From Apiotrichum sp. Y4204 (Eukaryota > Basidiomycota > Tremellomycetes > Trichosporonales > Trichosporonaceae): a stretch of 64,000 nt of DNA. Under the pieces are notes generated by a model, which was not told the origin of the DNA, searched no databases, and saw only the letters and a program-made list of their open reading frames with translations. The translations under genes were made by a program, and so were the position numbers. Numbering within the stretch: position 1 is the stretch's first letter; the number at the start of each line of letters is the position of its first letter. Below are positions 1 to 11,348 of the stretch, one piece after another. The stretch spans positions 434,001 to 498,000 of the forward strand of contig JAMYHL010000024.1 in assembly GCA_025531455.1 (NCBI GenBank), written 5' to 3'.

Positions 1-315
1 CCAGAGGCCCCACTTGGGACTTCAGAGCGGGCCAGGCTCCAAAAGACACGTGCCCGCGTGGTCTGGCCATGCTGGTTATGTGTTGTCATGTATACACCAC
101 AGGTCCAGTCCCACTCCATATGAAAGCAACCTCGGAGTGCCAAGGCGTAGGGGCGTGCTGCAACGGCCAAGGCCGAGTCGCGCCCTCCACTACTGTTCCA
201 CTTTCGTGAAGCAGCCCGCCTTTGCTATCCATTTCGGCTTGGCCAATGCAGTGCACCATACACGTCCGAATAAACCGCCAAACACTGCATGTTGCATGCA
301 GATGCACGGACTCAC
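1..315 (-). other. Probable intron and unresolved left-edge continuation of the partial gene
   Basis: A GTGAGT donor begins at 315 on the minus strand, directly after the last readable exon of the partial gene at 316-846. No acceptor in 1-315 restores a long open frame; one candidate gives only about 24 codons before a stop. The next exon therefore probably lies outside the window, or the intron is long. Confidence 0.4.
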
Positions 316-846
316 TGTTATAGGCAACGACTTGAGGTCTGCTGGCGATTCGTCAGGCGAAGTGGGGAGACTGGGTGTGCGAGACACGCTGCGAGAGCGT
401 GTGACGCGGCTGCTCATGTCGGGCATGTGTGCTGGTGGCTCGGACTAGCAAGTTAGATACAGTCTACGCGACACCATGAACTCTTCGCGTCTACTCACAG
501 AGCAGCGGGCGTATCCTGGGGAAGCAAAGCTCGGCGAGGGGAGCTCAAGGTCGGCAAGGTAAAAGCTGTTGGTCTGTCTAGTGACTGGTGTTGTTGGCAT
601 ATTTGGGTCACACACGGTGGAGTCTTTGCTGTTGTTGGCGGTACGGGTCTGGACTACCTGGGCCGAGCTACCATATGATCCGCTGGGAAAGGGATCCGCC
701 GATGCACTAGTGCCGATGGGCGTGATGGGCGTGGGTACCGGCGTGGGTGCCAAGGGTGGCGGCTGCGCACAGAGCGAGAGAAGCTGCTGGCGCGGCGGCT
801 GGTGAAGGGAGGTGGGTACGGAAGTGGCCGGTGATACGAGAGACAT
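316..846 (-). CDS. Partial Ser/Pro/Thr-rich protein, unrecognised (5' part, runs off left edge)
   Basis: Two exons are readable: 499-846 (ATG at 846, 116 codons) and 316-444 (43 codons). They are joined in frame by a 54-bp GTGAGT...CTAG intron (445-498), and a further GTGAGT donor follows at 315. The 159 visible residues are rich in Ser, Pro, Thr and Gln and contain an Arg/Ser segment (RSRSVSRTPSLPTSPDES) that looks like a regulated disordered N-terminus. No domain is recognisable. The frame stays open upstream to about 1105 but has no other ATG, so either 846 is the start behind a long leader or an upstream exon was missed. The consecutive donor-acceptor-donor signals with continuous frame are the main evidence that this is a gene. 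The C-terminal product is unknown. Confidence 0.55.
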
Positions 847-2020
847 GGGCCGCGAACGGCTTGGGTGACGCCGGTGACTTGAGCACCTAGCAGACTTGCT
901 GGTGCAGTGTTTGTTGGTCTGTGAACGGGGCGTGCGGAGCGCGATGGTCACGGTCGTCGATGCCGCGGGTTTTGGGTATGGCGAACGCGCGCTCGAGGCG
1001 AGGGGGGCAAAAGTTGGGCGGGGAATGGTGTCGAAGCCGCAACGGGCGGGATACCGTTGGCCAAGAAAGTTAAAAGGACGTTGGTGATGGCGATGGGCGA
1101 TAGGACCTTGCGATCTGAGTCAAGCAAGCGATGGCGACGGCGGCTGTGAGTTCAAGATGGCAAGAAGGAGATAGGGAGAGCAATGAGACGACGAGAATGT
1201 CTTGTTTGCGAGAAGAAAGAACGATCAAAAGACGCTGGGGGACAACGAGTTGAGGGAGAATCCAGAATGCGGCGAGATGAGAATTCTGGGTGAACAGGGA
1301 GGCGAAAGTGAGGCGGAGGGGAGAGCAAGGAAGGAGGGTCTCTACCGATCTATCACTGTATGTGGTGTATGTGTATGTGACTGTGTGTTGTGTGGATGGA
1401 TGCAGAGTGCTGTCTGTGTGTGTCGTTCGTCGAGAGGGTGAGGGAGAGAATGTCGGTCGACTGTCCTGGTCTGGTATGGTCGCTCTCTCGCTGCGTCGCT
1501 CCGTTTCTTTCTCTCGTTTCTTTGTCGCCTTTCTGACGGTCTCTCTGTGCCTCTCTCGGTCTCCTTGTTTCTTTGTCTGCAGAGCTACAGAGCTACGGCG
1601 CGGCACGGCACGGACGGCACCAGGACGGCACGGGGCGCGGCACGCTCGTTGTCCCCACTATACTTTGCTGTCGTCGTTCCCTCTCGGTGCGCGATCAACC
1701 TCGGCCACCTTGTGCACCTCGGCAGTTGTGCCCTCTACTATAATCTTAGTACCAGCAGCCTATTCTGGTTGTCCCCCCAAGCTTGCAGGGGCTGGCCTCC
1801 GTGTGGGCCAGATCGAGACCAACAGAGGCCCCTCCCCCCCGTCTCGGCTCTCGGCCCTCAGGCGTCACCGCCCCCTTCACGCGCCATATAAAGCAGCCCG
1901 TCGTCATCTGTGTGCCTCGGACCTCGGGCCTCGTAGCGCAGTGCAGTAAAGAAAAGCAAAATAATGCAATAAAAATAAAATATAATATAATACACGGGGC
2001 AGGCTCTCTCACTTTTTATT
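847..2020. other. Leader/upstream region with GT-rich, pyrimidine-rich and A+T-rich tracts
   Basis: There is no convincing coding sequence. A GT-rich tract lies near 1358-1435, a long plus-strand pyrimidine tract at about 1480-1580, and an A+T-rich block with several AATAAA-like words at about 1945-1995. This is probably the 5' region of the minus-strand gene at 316-846. The A+T block could equally be a polyadenylation region for an unidentified plus-strand transcript. Confidence 0.35.
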
Positions 2021-2895
2021 AGGTACAGACTAGGTACTGGGCTGGCACAGATGCGATCATGACCGGGTCTGGCCCGTCAAGACGTGGGTCCTGGGCCGAG
2101 GCCAGGCCTGTTGTCCTCTGGGCCTCTGGGCTGTTGTGCGTGTGGGTGTGGGTCCGTGCGGCCACCGGATCTGGCTTTGCCCTTGTGCGGCGGCATGGGG
2201 CGGGGTTATGGGGGATGGTCCTGGAGCCCGGGGCGCCAGCTCCAGACCTCCAGAGCAGTCAGCCAAGGATGATCAGGGTGATCTCAGGACAATTTCGTTA
2301 TACGGTATACTCATTTTTCTCCTAGCGCGCGTATCCCCCCAAAGTTCCTCTCCTCCAGCGCCTTTAAGTTTTGTGCACTGTCGTTACCCTGTCCCTGGAA
2401 ATCTGGACCCGGACGCTCGCAAGGCATACCAGCAGGCAAAAACCGCGGTCTGCCGAACTGCCGCACACCAAGTACCAAGTCACCATATCGGGATGGACAA
2501 GCCAGTGTACGACGTGTGCCGACGCCTGCCGAAGCAGCTGATGAGCACGAGGAGCATGATCGCATGAGATGAGGAGGCGCAGGGCGCGCAGGAGAGTCTT
2601 CCAAAAAATGTGCGGCTGGGACAAGCATGCCGCAAAACTCTCTCCGCGCCACCTTCTCTGCAGAATTGCAGACCAGCACACCCGCCCTTCGCAGGCTCTC
2701 GTCCCCGACAGTGGAGCCGAGCTAGAAGCTACCGGAGCGGCACTGGTGGTTACGGCTGAAGCTCGGCATGATTCGAGGATTCATGTATTGAGCACGCCGA
2801 CCCTGGCCTAGTCTGGCCCGCCTGTGGCCTGGGATCTTGGGCCATGGGCCTGTGGGCAGCACGGCGGCGCTCGGATCCTGATCGATCGCATCGTT

Positions 2896-2943
2896 GTATC
2901 CTGCATCCTGGCGATATCCTGGCCTATCCTGGTCTATCCTGGC
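2896..2943 (+). repeat. Imperfect ATCCTGG repeat
   Basis: Five close copies of TATCCTGG/CATCCTGG-type words lie in about 48 bp. The flanking 2995-3095 contains several related CATGAGGG/TATGAGGG words. No function can be assigned. Confidence 0.6.
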
Positions 2944-4949
2944 GCCCGGTCTACTGGGTGACACAATCGGTTACCACAGTCGGTATGAGGCATATGGCAT
3001 CTAGTCATCCCGGACATGAGGGATATTATCGAAGCCTGAGGAATCATGAGGGATGTCCTGCTATGCAGGGAGATGCGGGATATGAGGGTGTATGATGCAT
3101 ACGAGGCCGCCCGTGGCCTGGCCAAACCCACTACTACTCCACTACTACTGTTGTTGGAGCTCGCCCACGGCCCACTTGTTGGCCAAGAGCTCGGCCCCGC
3201 GACCCACTGCTCCACGCCGCCAGCGCCGAGTGGCGTCCGCGGGCGCCGATCGGCACTGTTTGCATCCCACGGCTCGCCGTAGTACCGTAGTCGAGCAGTC
3301 CCGCATGCCCGCACCGCGCGTCACACATGACAACACACCAAAAGTGGACGGCATGCCGATATCGTCCAAATCCTTCGATCCTCATTTTCGATCCTTCTGG
3401 AATTTTGGAGCCCTCATGATCACGAGCCACGCAACTAACTCTGGCTTGTGAGTTGTGGTCTGTGTTGATGAAAGCGACAAAGCTGCATACCGAGATCCAA
3501 GCGACGAATGTAACGCGCGTAGCATGGAAACTAATTAGACCTAGTGCAGTTACGCAGACACAGCCGCACCACAGAGCAGTCTGAGTCCGGGAGCGACGAC
3601 AGCCCAACACCTAGAATCCGACCAAGGCCGCAGTCCAGCTCGCCCGAGGTTATGCCTAAACTCAGGCGCGCAGGATAAAATCTCGCTACCCAGGCATGCA
3701 CATGCATCCAGGCATCCCGAGTCGCGACTCGGCAGCTCGGCAGGTATGTGCTTTTTAGCGCAGGGGCCTACTCGCCCATATACCCAATAGCCCATCGCTC
3801 ATTCGCTTTAAGTTGCCGTGTTCGGTGTGCGACGCGCCTGGCCCTCGCCGAAGCCCAAGACGCGGCAAGCCGCCAGGTGCATTCGGCCCCGCACTACGTA
3901 CAGAGTGCAGCCTAACTATACTGTCCTGGATGTTGATCCTGTCTTTCCTCTGCTAGTTCACCCCTCCTATAGCGAGGCTAGCGACTGGGTCCTGGTACAG
4001 AAAAACAAGCTACATGCCGTTCTGCCGTTCGTTTGCCCCTTCGTGCGACGGTTCCCTAGCCCTTCCCTGGACCGATCGGAATCGGCCTCCTCCGACTGCG
4101 CATCACCACATCGGGCCCAACTCCCGATGGAGCTGGGCGATGGAGGTAAGCAGATGCAGGCGAGGTGGGGGACGCTGCGCGCTGTATGCGCAGTATCCAG
4201 CAAGCGGCATGGTGCTGTTGGCCATCAGGTGGCCACAGTGCACAGAAGATGCACTACCGCGCCGGCACGAGCCGCCTCGCTGTTGCGGCCCGCTGCGGCC
4301 CGCAGCAACCGCCACAGCGGTTCCTCCCTCTCGGTTACTGGATCTCATTTGTCGTGGTGTCTCGCCGTCTCCAAGCACGGTGGGAGTACGAATTGGAACA
4401 GAGCCACAAAGCTTAGATGTTCCTGCCCATGTTGTCCAGAGGTACGAACACCAATGCCCTCGGCGCCCGTTGTCGCTGCCTCCATACTCATGCTCGCTGC
4501 CTCACAACCACCCCAAAAGAATAGACTTCTGGGCCAAGATTGGATTCCAGCCACAGTCGGAGTCAGGGAGACATGGCAAGAGGGGCAGAAAGGGGTCAGC
4601 CTCAGTCTCAGGGCGGGAGGCGGACCTGGGGCCTGAGGTGCCACGGTTCCAGTTCCTTGATCTGCAGGCCAGCGTCACCTGGCTCGCCAGCAGCACCTGC
4701 TTCCTGCGCCGGGGGCCTTGTTCCACCATCACACATTCGGCTCCACTGGGGTTGCCTATATCAGCGCACGTACACCCCTGCTCCGTGCGTGCACCTCGTA
4801 TCAGGTTGTCACCCCAGCCGCGTCTCGAAGTGCGGAGGGGGATAAGATACACCTCTTCTTATCGGATGCAATTGGTTAGACTGAAAGCGGGAAGAACACT
4901 CGAAACGTGATAAAATATATGAACCTCGCGCCCCGCAACACCCAGTACC

Positions 4950-4990
4950 GAGTGATCAAGTGATCGGGGCGAGTGATCAAGTGATCGGGG
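4950..4990 (+). repeat. Direct repeat, 20-bp unit x2
   Basis: The unit GAGTGATCAAGTGATCGGGG occurs at 4950-4969 and again at 4971-4990, separated by one base. Each unit itself contains two GTGATC words. Confidence 0.85.
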
Positions 4991-5051
4991 TGCCCGGAAT
5001 CGAGGGCTGGGTTCGAATGTCCATCACTGATTGTACGGTGCGCAAGATTAT

Positions 5052-5078
5052 AGGATCGGAGGATCGGAGGATCGGAGG
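5052..5078 (+). repeat. Tandem octamer AGGATCGG x3
   Basis: Three perfect head-to-tail copies of AGGATCGG followed by a partial fourth, just downstream of the 20-bp GATC-containing repeat at 4950-4990. Confidence 0.85.
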
Positions 5079-8000
5079 GGTAACAATCGCTCATATCACA
5101 AAACTTCTATTGGAAACATTGGGTCGTTGGGGCCCTTGCTTTCGATCCGCAGGCCGCGACCGATCTCTGTGGCACGCACAACTCATCGCAACAAAATCAA
5201 GATCGAGATCGAGAAGAGCGGTCAACCATGGAACGCAGACGACGATACATGAAGAATGGACGACCACCATGTTCGGTTACTCACGATTGCGACATGCAGG
5301 TCGCAGTACCCTCACTGCATGTTGATCTTCGCATCCCCCAGGCCCAGGCGAGGTCCGGTGTCGGAGTTCTGAGGAGGCGAGTCTATATTCGGCCTCCGAT
5401 GCGCTCTGCATAACTGTCGTCTGTTCGCCGCTATCGCCGCATCCGTGACCCGTTACACCCCGGGACGCACGGACAATCCCCTCGCTCAGGATCCGGTCAC
5501 GCACTGCGCTTCTCGGTGAAAAAAAAAGTGTAACTACGGCGAGGCACTAACCCAGTCCTTACTGGCGTTGATGTGCCGAGGCCTGTCGATGTGTGGAAGC
5601 TCACCGCCCCTGTCACAGAGCTTGATCTGCGAACCGAGAAGAGGGGCGAGAGCGAATCGTAGTGCGCTAAGAGCACATGGTGCATGGTGAGCGAGAAGCA
5701 TGCTAGCATGCTAGCAGACTGCGCTATACTACAACTAGCGAGGACTGGGCTAGTGATCGGACCTTGAAGTGAAACTAGAAGCACAGATGGCGAGGAGTGG
5801 ACCTAAAACCACAAGGGGCCTAGGGGGATGGTGCAAAACTATGCAACTGTAGCAAGCACCGCAGCGCGCAGCATGTCCCAGCCATCCAGATCGCCTTTGC
5901 TGATGGTGTGCGGCGCCGTGTTGCGGCGTTGCGGACTGGGGAGTTGCGGAGTTGCGGCGTTACACATTTACACGGGCATTGCCGCTGCGGCGCTGCGATT
6001 GCTGCACGGCCCGTTGCGCGTTCGTGCCACAGCTGCGGATGCACAGAACGTGCGAACCTGGCCGTCGTTCGATGCTTCTTTCTGATCATCCATCCCGTAG
6101 TAGTAATGATCGCCCGAGGTGTGCTTCTGCTTCTGTTAGGGCTTCTCCTAGATCGGTGGATCTGCAAAGGGGTAGTCGCGCTGCTCCGGATATACACGAC
6201 GCCACACTGTACCGTTACTTCCTTCGCTTGGATCGCTTGCACCTCGCTGTACATCCTGATTGTTGCAATCCCGCATCTCTACATCGAGCCAACCTCGAGC
6301 ATCAACAACCTCTTTGTGCTGACATACCAAGACAAGACGCGGCCATTCGCAGGCGCGACTCCTCCGTCATTTTCAGCTACACGGACAAACCTGTATCCAA
6401 TATCCAGGCATTAACCTTCTCGAGCCCTCTCGGGCCTCGCAGGAGGCACTCCCGCCGGGTGTGGTAAAAAGGTCGGGATGCCGGCAGGGCGACTGAACGG
6501 CAGGGCGCCTGCATGTGCGCGCCGCCTGGGACCTGGTTCCTCCAGGACCAAAACAAACAAACAGGACCAAAATGACCAGGCGACGAGAGTGTCACGAGAT
6601 TCTAGCGAGAAAGTTACGACCGGGCATAAGCTTGCAACCGCTTGGCTTCGTCGTCGTCGGCCATGCGCATCGGGTGGCGTATCGGGCATCGGTACGTGTC
6701 GTCAGCATGCCAGCACGCGCGGGCATTCATATATGCGGTCATTGCAGACCGCCAAGTGGGGTGAAGTATGTGCCTCGCCATATGTGGTGAGGAACAACCA
6801 CGCCGAGGAAGGACCACCGGACCAGGTGCATTCTGTGCCCACATCTCAATCTCCCGACTGCGTTTCTGGCAATTCGCGGCCTGGATCTTTCGCAGTCGTG
6901 ACGTTTCTTTGGGCGCTGCAAGGCGCGTTTACTGAGCCTCATTGTAGGACTCGCATGTCCCGAGGTGCCTGACCTCCATGCTCCCCCATTCGTTGGGGAA
7001 GTCCAGTATCATGGGACATTGATTCTCTTGAACGTTTGGGCCTTGTCTGGCCCGGAGCATATCGCCATACCGCGATCTCGAGGCATGAGCATATCTTGTG
7101 TGCCGAACATGGCCGCGACATGACAGTTGCTTCCGATGTTCTTCCACTTCGAGACGTCTTCGGACGTTTCTCGCTCGGTGACTTTCCGATTTCCGCAATC
7201 TTGTCGGTTGCTCTTTTCCCACTGTATCGGTGGCGACTCGCATGCGTGGCGTGGGATGCAGACGCGTAGCGCGTTGCGCATACTCTGTCAAGAGTACCAC
7301 AGTCTGCTTATTGTTTACATCCCCCTCGTTGCCCACAATCCTGATACACGCACATTCCCACACCGGCTAGTCTGGAACGGACCTTGAACCTCCCACGGAG
7401 CCCACGAGCTACGAGTGCGAACTCTTAGCCCCCACTGTGCTCGCCCATCACATTCCTCAAGGCTCACCGTCGTAGGGTTCCTGCCAACCCAGCCAAAGTT
7501 CCAGGCTTGTGGTCCGGCTCGAACGACAAGCATACCGTGGCGCGTGGCGCTCTGTCAACACGAATCACCAACGTGGTGCGTCTGGGAACTGTGCGACTGC
7601 TTCTGCCACGGGCCGCGGCGGCCCGGGGCTCGGGGGTGCCGGGCTGTGGCAAGTGCGCCTGGTGGCCAATGTGTTGGCGATGGGCAGGGGTGGCTCTAAC
7701 AGTACCAAGAACGTGTCGGACCCCGCATGCCGACTCTCACCCCCCTCGCGGCACGTCGCCAATTTTGACGGATCAAGGTCAAGTCTTTTCCGCGGGCAAT
7801 GCCACTACCACTGTCTCTCAACCGCCTCGATGCCTCGATGAGATTTCCAGCGGCATCGAGCGTAGCGGGCCGTATGTGCTTGCTCCAGCAGGATCCGTTC
7901 CGCCGGCTTGGAAGATCTGTGCCTCAATCTCCGACCTTCGAGCTGTAAACTCAACACCTGACATTTACTGAAACAGCTGACACTGCGCGGCAGGTTTCGC

Positions 8001-8510
8001 GTTCCGCGGCTGTTTTGGAGACCCGCCGGAGACTGCACTTGCTGATTTCACTGGGGCTCATGAGTTGTTGCTGATGGCTCATTGCCCCGACCACAAAAGC
8101 CGCAAGGTACCACTGTTAAGTCGACGGCTGCCAGGCTCTGCAATGGCACGCCTCGCGGCCTCACGAAGGGAGGGGGAGGCACTTTTCAGAACGTCACAAA
8201 ACCCAGAAGAGCCCAGATTTCAGTCTTGCGACCTGCCATGCTGGATTTGCCTAGGGGGGTACCTCACGTCGCCTTCCTCGCGGCTGCGCGTTGTATGTCT
8301 TGTCATATGTTCATTTACTTCTATCTTTCAGAATGCGACGCTAGACTTACAGTACAGCATACAAAGCGAGTGACAGGGCATGGCGCTCTATGAATTCTAT
8401 TCCAGCTGGGAACAAACATTGTCAGTCGACCATGGGGCGGCTGATGCTCATCTTGTGACAACGCTACGAGAGAAAACGGATCGATGTTTGAAGATCTTTG
8501 CCTTTCGAAG

Positions 8511-9661
8511 CTACGGGTCCGGAAGCTGTCCAACCGCGACACCGTCAAGCAGCCCTATTAGTTTCGATAACGGGTAGGACTTTTCGATGGGGCGAACAAC
8601 TCTCCCTGTCTTCGGATTTTTCTTGACAGGCCATGGATTCACTAATTCAACACTGCGCATCGTCAGCTGGCTGACAATCACACATGCCGAACAACTCACG
8701 TTTTCTGGATCTCATTGTACTTAATAACGCCATAGGTGTGATCCCCAACAAGAAACCTCTTTTCAATGGGCTCATTGAACCCAGTTTTACCCCTCTTGGT
8801 GCCAACCAGGACTACCTTGTCCTTGTCGTTGGCCGGCTTCAAGAACTTGGCTAGTCCTCTCGTTGTAATCTTTCGCTCGATTGGATCAACCGTGACTGCA
8901 TTTCCGAGAAGAATTTCGAGACCCTGAAGACATTGAGCGCCACATTCGCGCAGGTGACAGTAAACTCACACGTTGTATGGGAAAGCCAGAACTACAACTG
9001 ACCTGGCGTACCCTAGTCACCGCCGCCATGAGAGCACGCGGCCACCTACCACTATTAGCGGAAGACACGCAGGAGCTGTGGATTCGACTCTCCCCCGCCT
9101 CCCCATGATCCTCGATTCCCACATTCAGTCGAGTACTCACCATGCGCCGTCAGCTGGTATATCAACCAAGGTTTTCCTGTCTTTGATGTCCCTGTACTTG
9201 ACTGTGAATTTAACCTGTTGAGAGCTCTTTTCCCTCGGATCAGGAGGGACAGTGACGATCACTTGTCCTCTCGTTTCGTCGTATTGCATCATATTCTCGA
9301 GTACCTTGGGCTTTTTGAGTGCAACGGTTTTGATTGCAGCAACCAGCCAGCAGTTGCCAACTGCGCCTTGCTCGACCTGATACGCCTCTGGGCGGGTAGA
9401 GGAGCCATAAAGATTCGGGATGTTTTGTCGGGGTTTGATGTCAGAGACCGTAGTATCCGGCCCCTCTTCCTGTTCTTTCCCGGATGAAAGCACGAGGCCT
9501 GAAACTTCTACACCGTCGTTGTGCTCCGGAAAAACACCCAATGGCGCCGCAAAGCCAAATAGGGCCACTACCGTTGTGGTCAACACATCTTCGCAACAGG
9601 CAGACCTCAATGACTACTCACCCTGGGCCACGATAAGTAAAACCCACAAGGAGAATTTCAT
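8511..9661 (-). CDS. Secreted calpain-like cysteine protease
   Basis: Five exons: 9622-9661, 9141-9567, 8970-9075, 8700-8923 and 8511-8652 (introns of 54, 65, 46 and 47 bp), coding for 312 aa. All calpain C2 catalytic-triad contexts are visible. The Cys is in GAVGNCWLVAA, the His in GDHTYGVIKYN and the Asn in ELVNPW. A WPRALM...LEILLGN segment between them matches the calpain core order. The short first exon encodes MKFSLWVLLIVAQ and splices into a hydrophobic ALFGFAAP segment, giving a good signal peptide of about 20-24 residues. There is no EF-hand or C2-like tail, so this is essentially a bare protease core. Calpains are usually cytosolic and Ca2+-regulated, so predicted secretion is unusual. 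The gene is divergent from the F-box gene, 602 bp away. The family call is strong; substrate and activity are unknown. Confidence 0.82.
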
Positions 9662-10263
9662 GTTGACAGTTTAGTGGTCGGATTCGACTGAAGGGGAGGG
9701 GAGCTTAGGGGGAGCAGTTAGCAATCAGTCAGCATACAGCTGGGCGTTGTGACTGCAAGCGGGAGTGATATTCCGTCAAGTAGATGTGTCGCAGCCGTAC
9801 AGTGCTTGAGATGAAGCGTTTCCATTGCATCTGCAGTTGTCTTTTATATCTTCTAACCGAAAGTCTCGCCGTCCGGTCTCATTGGAATCTGAGCAATCAT
9901 CTTGTGAACTGAACAGATACGGGAAGACGAGTTCAGGTTGATGGCGTGAAAAAGGTGAGATTGTGAAACAGGTACCGTTTTGCATCGTTTTCCCCCATCA
10001 CGCTTGCACTGTTCTGCACTGTTCTGCACTATTTGCACTGTTTCGCATTCTTTGTGCTGCACCTGCTGCACCCGGCTGCACCGCATCACTAAACGGTGAA
10101 AGTGCCTGGCCCGCTTCCGCTGTCGTGCAACCTCATCGCATTGAAAGGGGATATATGTACATATGCTTCAGACACTTCACTTTTACTGTTCAACAACGCA
10201 TCTCATCGACAAATTCGACCACCTATATCTCTTTCTTTCGCCAGCCTCCCATACATTGTCGAC
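9662..10263. promoter_or_regulatory. Shared divergent promoter of the calpain-like and F-box genes
   Basis: The 602-bp interval separates two divergent start codons. It holds the phased TGCAC array (10005-10081) and a GATATATG TATA-like word near 10149, about 115 bp upstream of the F-box ATG. The frame open into 10096-10263 on the plus strand is upstream sequence: the F-box homology begins at the ATG at 10264. Confidence 0.6.
10005..10081 (+). repeat. TGCAC array with about 10-bp spacing
   Basis: TGCAC starts at 10005, 10015, 10025, 10034, 10058, 10067 and 10077, so intervals are 10, 10, 9, 24, 9 and 10 bp. The first copies sit in a CTGCACTGTT-like unit and the last in CTGCACC. All are in the same orientation. 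Confidence 0.85.
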
Positions 10264-11348
10264 ATGACACCGCTTCCCCCTGAACTTGTCGCGATGGTCG
10301 TTTCGCAGTTTGATTCGTTCGACGACCGTCAAGACCTCGTCAACTTGATGCTCGTCTCCAAGAACTGGTGGGAGATTGCGGCCAACAGAATGTATCGCCA
10401 CCTCGAGCTGCGAGCGTGTCAACTTGAGTGTCTCCTCGTTGGAGGAAGCGACCAACGGAGAAGGCGGACGCGGCGTATCCCCGAATTTACTGGCGAGTTG
10501 AGTCACCGCACACGCCGGGCCCTATCATTTGTGAAGCGCCTTTCCATCGTCGGCCCCTTATCCCGCAACTGCTTCGCCGCGTTGTATGCCGCGGCAAGAG
10601 GGCGGGATGAGCCTCTCTTTCCTAGAGTATCACATCTCCGACTTCAACATCGGGTTTACAGAGAGGATCGCTATGCAGAGGGATCCACACCCGAACTTGA
10701 CCGGCCACCCGATGATGTGACGCTTTTCGACTCTCCCCACGTCTGTATATATGGGGACGGCGTCTTTCGCCAGTTCCGCTGGCTTCCGATGCGCAAGCTA
10801 CCGACGGTGGCCTGTCACGAGGTCTGGCCGGTAATACTGGAACGTCCCCTCCCGACCCCATGGTCGTCGTTCTGCATATACGATGAGTGTTATACGAAGG
10901 GAAATGGAGCTAGGTGGTTACCCGAAGTGGATACTTCGCTTCAAGAATCTTTTCCTGGCCAACCACCAGTCAACCTCTACATTCGGGACCCGAAAGGAGC
11001 TGTTTCGGCTGAATTGACTCGTAAGCTGATGGTCCTCCACGAGGACGTGCGAAGCTAAACTCGAAGGCGAACTCGAAAACTACGAAGAACCCGTACTCTC
11101 TGAAGGCCTTATAGGCGTTTACATAGACGACGACCCCCGAAAAGGATGGACGCCTGCGAAGGCGTCCATGTTACGACTTGAATTCTTCGACGACGGCCAG
11201 TCCCCGCCACCGTGTGTTGTTTGCGGTACGTCACTTTCCTTTGTAACTTGACGCTGAACTTCTAGGAAAGACTTGGACAAATGAGGTCGTATACGACAAC
11301 CCCGCCTACACATTGGGGCGCAAATATCCACCTCGAAGGCTCGAGTGA
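10264..11348 (+). CDS. F-box domain protein
   Basis: Three exons: 10264-11020, 11055-11225 and 11266-11348 (introns of 34 and 40 bp), coding for 336 aa. The N-terminus MTPLPPELVAMVVSQFD followed by LVNLMLVSKNWWEIAANRMYRHLEL is a typical fungal F-box: an LPPEL start, then the (V)SKNW...A..R.Y helix. This is the region that would bind Skp1 in an SCF ubiquitin ligase. The remainder has no recognisable WD40 or LRR repeats, so the substrate is unknown. The first intron is only 34 bp; it is needed because the first frame stops at 11056, and splicing restores a long acidic frame. The ATG at 10264 is preferred because homology starts there, although the frame is open further upstream. Confidence 0.78.

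Larger units (their letters stand above)
2021..8510. other. Gene-poor 6.5-kb interval
   Basis: Open frames exist, the longest being a 298-codon plus frame at 4014-4910 with an overlapping 272-codon frame. None carries a recognisable motif, and none forms a chain of splice donors and acceptors in continuous frame as the real genes of this window do. Several small direct repeats (listed separately) and simple-sequence patches such as a GTTGCGG-rich stretch near 5923-5965 occur here. It is the longest stretch of the window without a supportable gene. Confidence 0.5.

Noticed and set aside
1290..1949. 219-codon plus-strand frame before the A+T-rich block
   Set aside because: It runs through GT-rich and pyrimidine-rich low-complexity sequence and shows no protein-like composition.
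4014..4910. 298-codon plus-strand frame starting with ATG
   Set aside because: No motif, no flanking splice chain, and a 272-codon frame overlaps it in another phase. In G+C-rich DNA such frames are expected by chance.
4990..5060. Possible tRNA (GGTTCGAAT B-box-like word near 5011)
   Set aside because: No matching A box, no T-stem pairing and no acceptor stem could be drawn around it.
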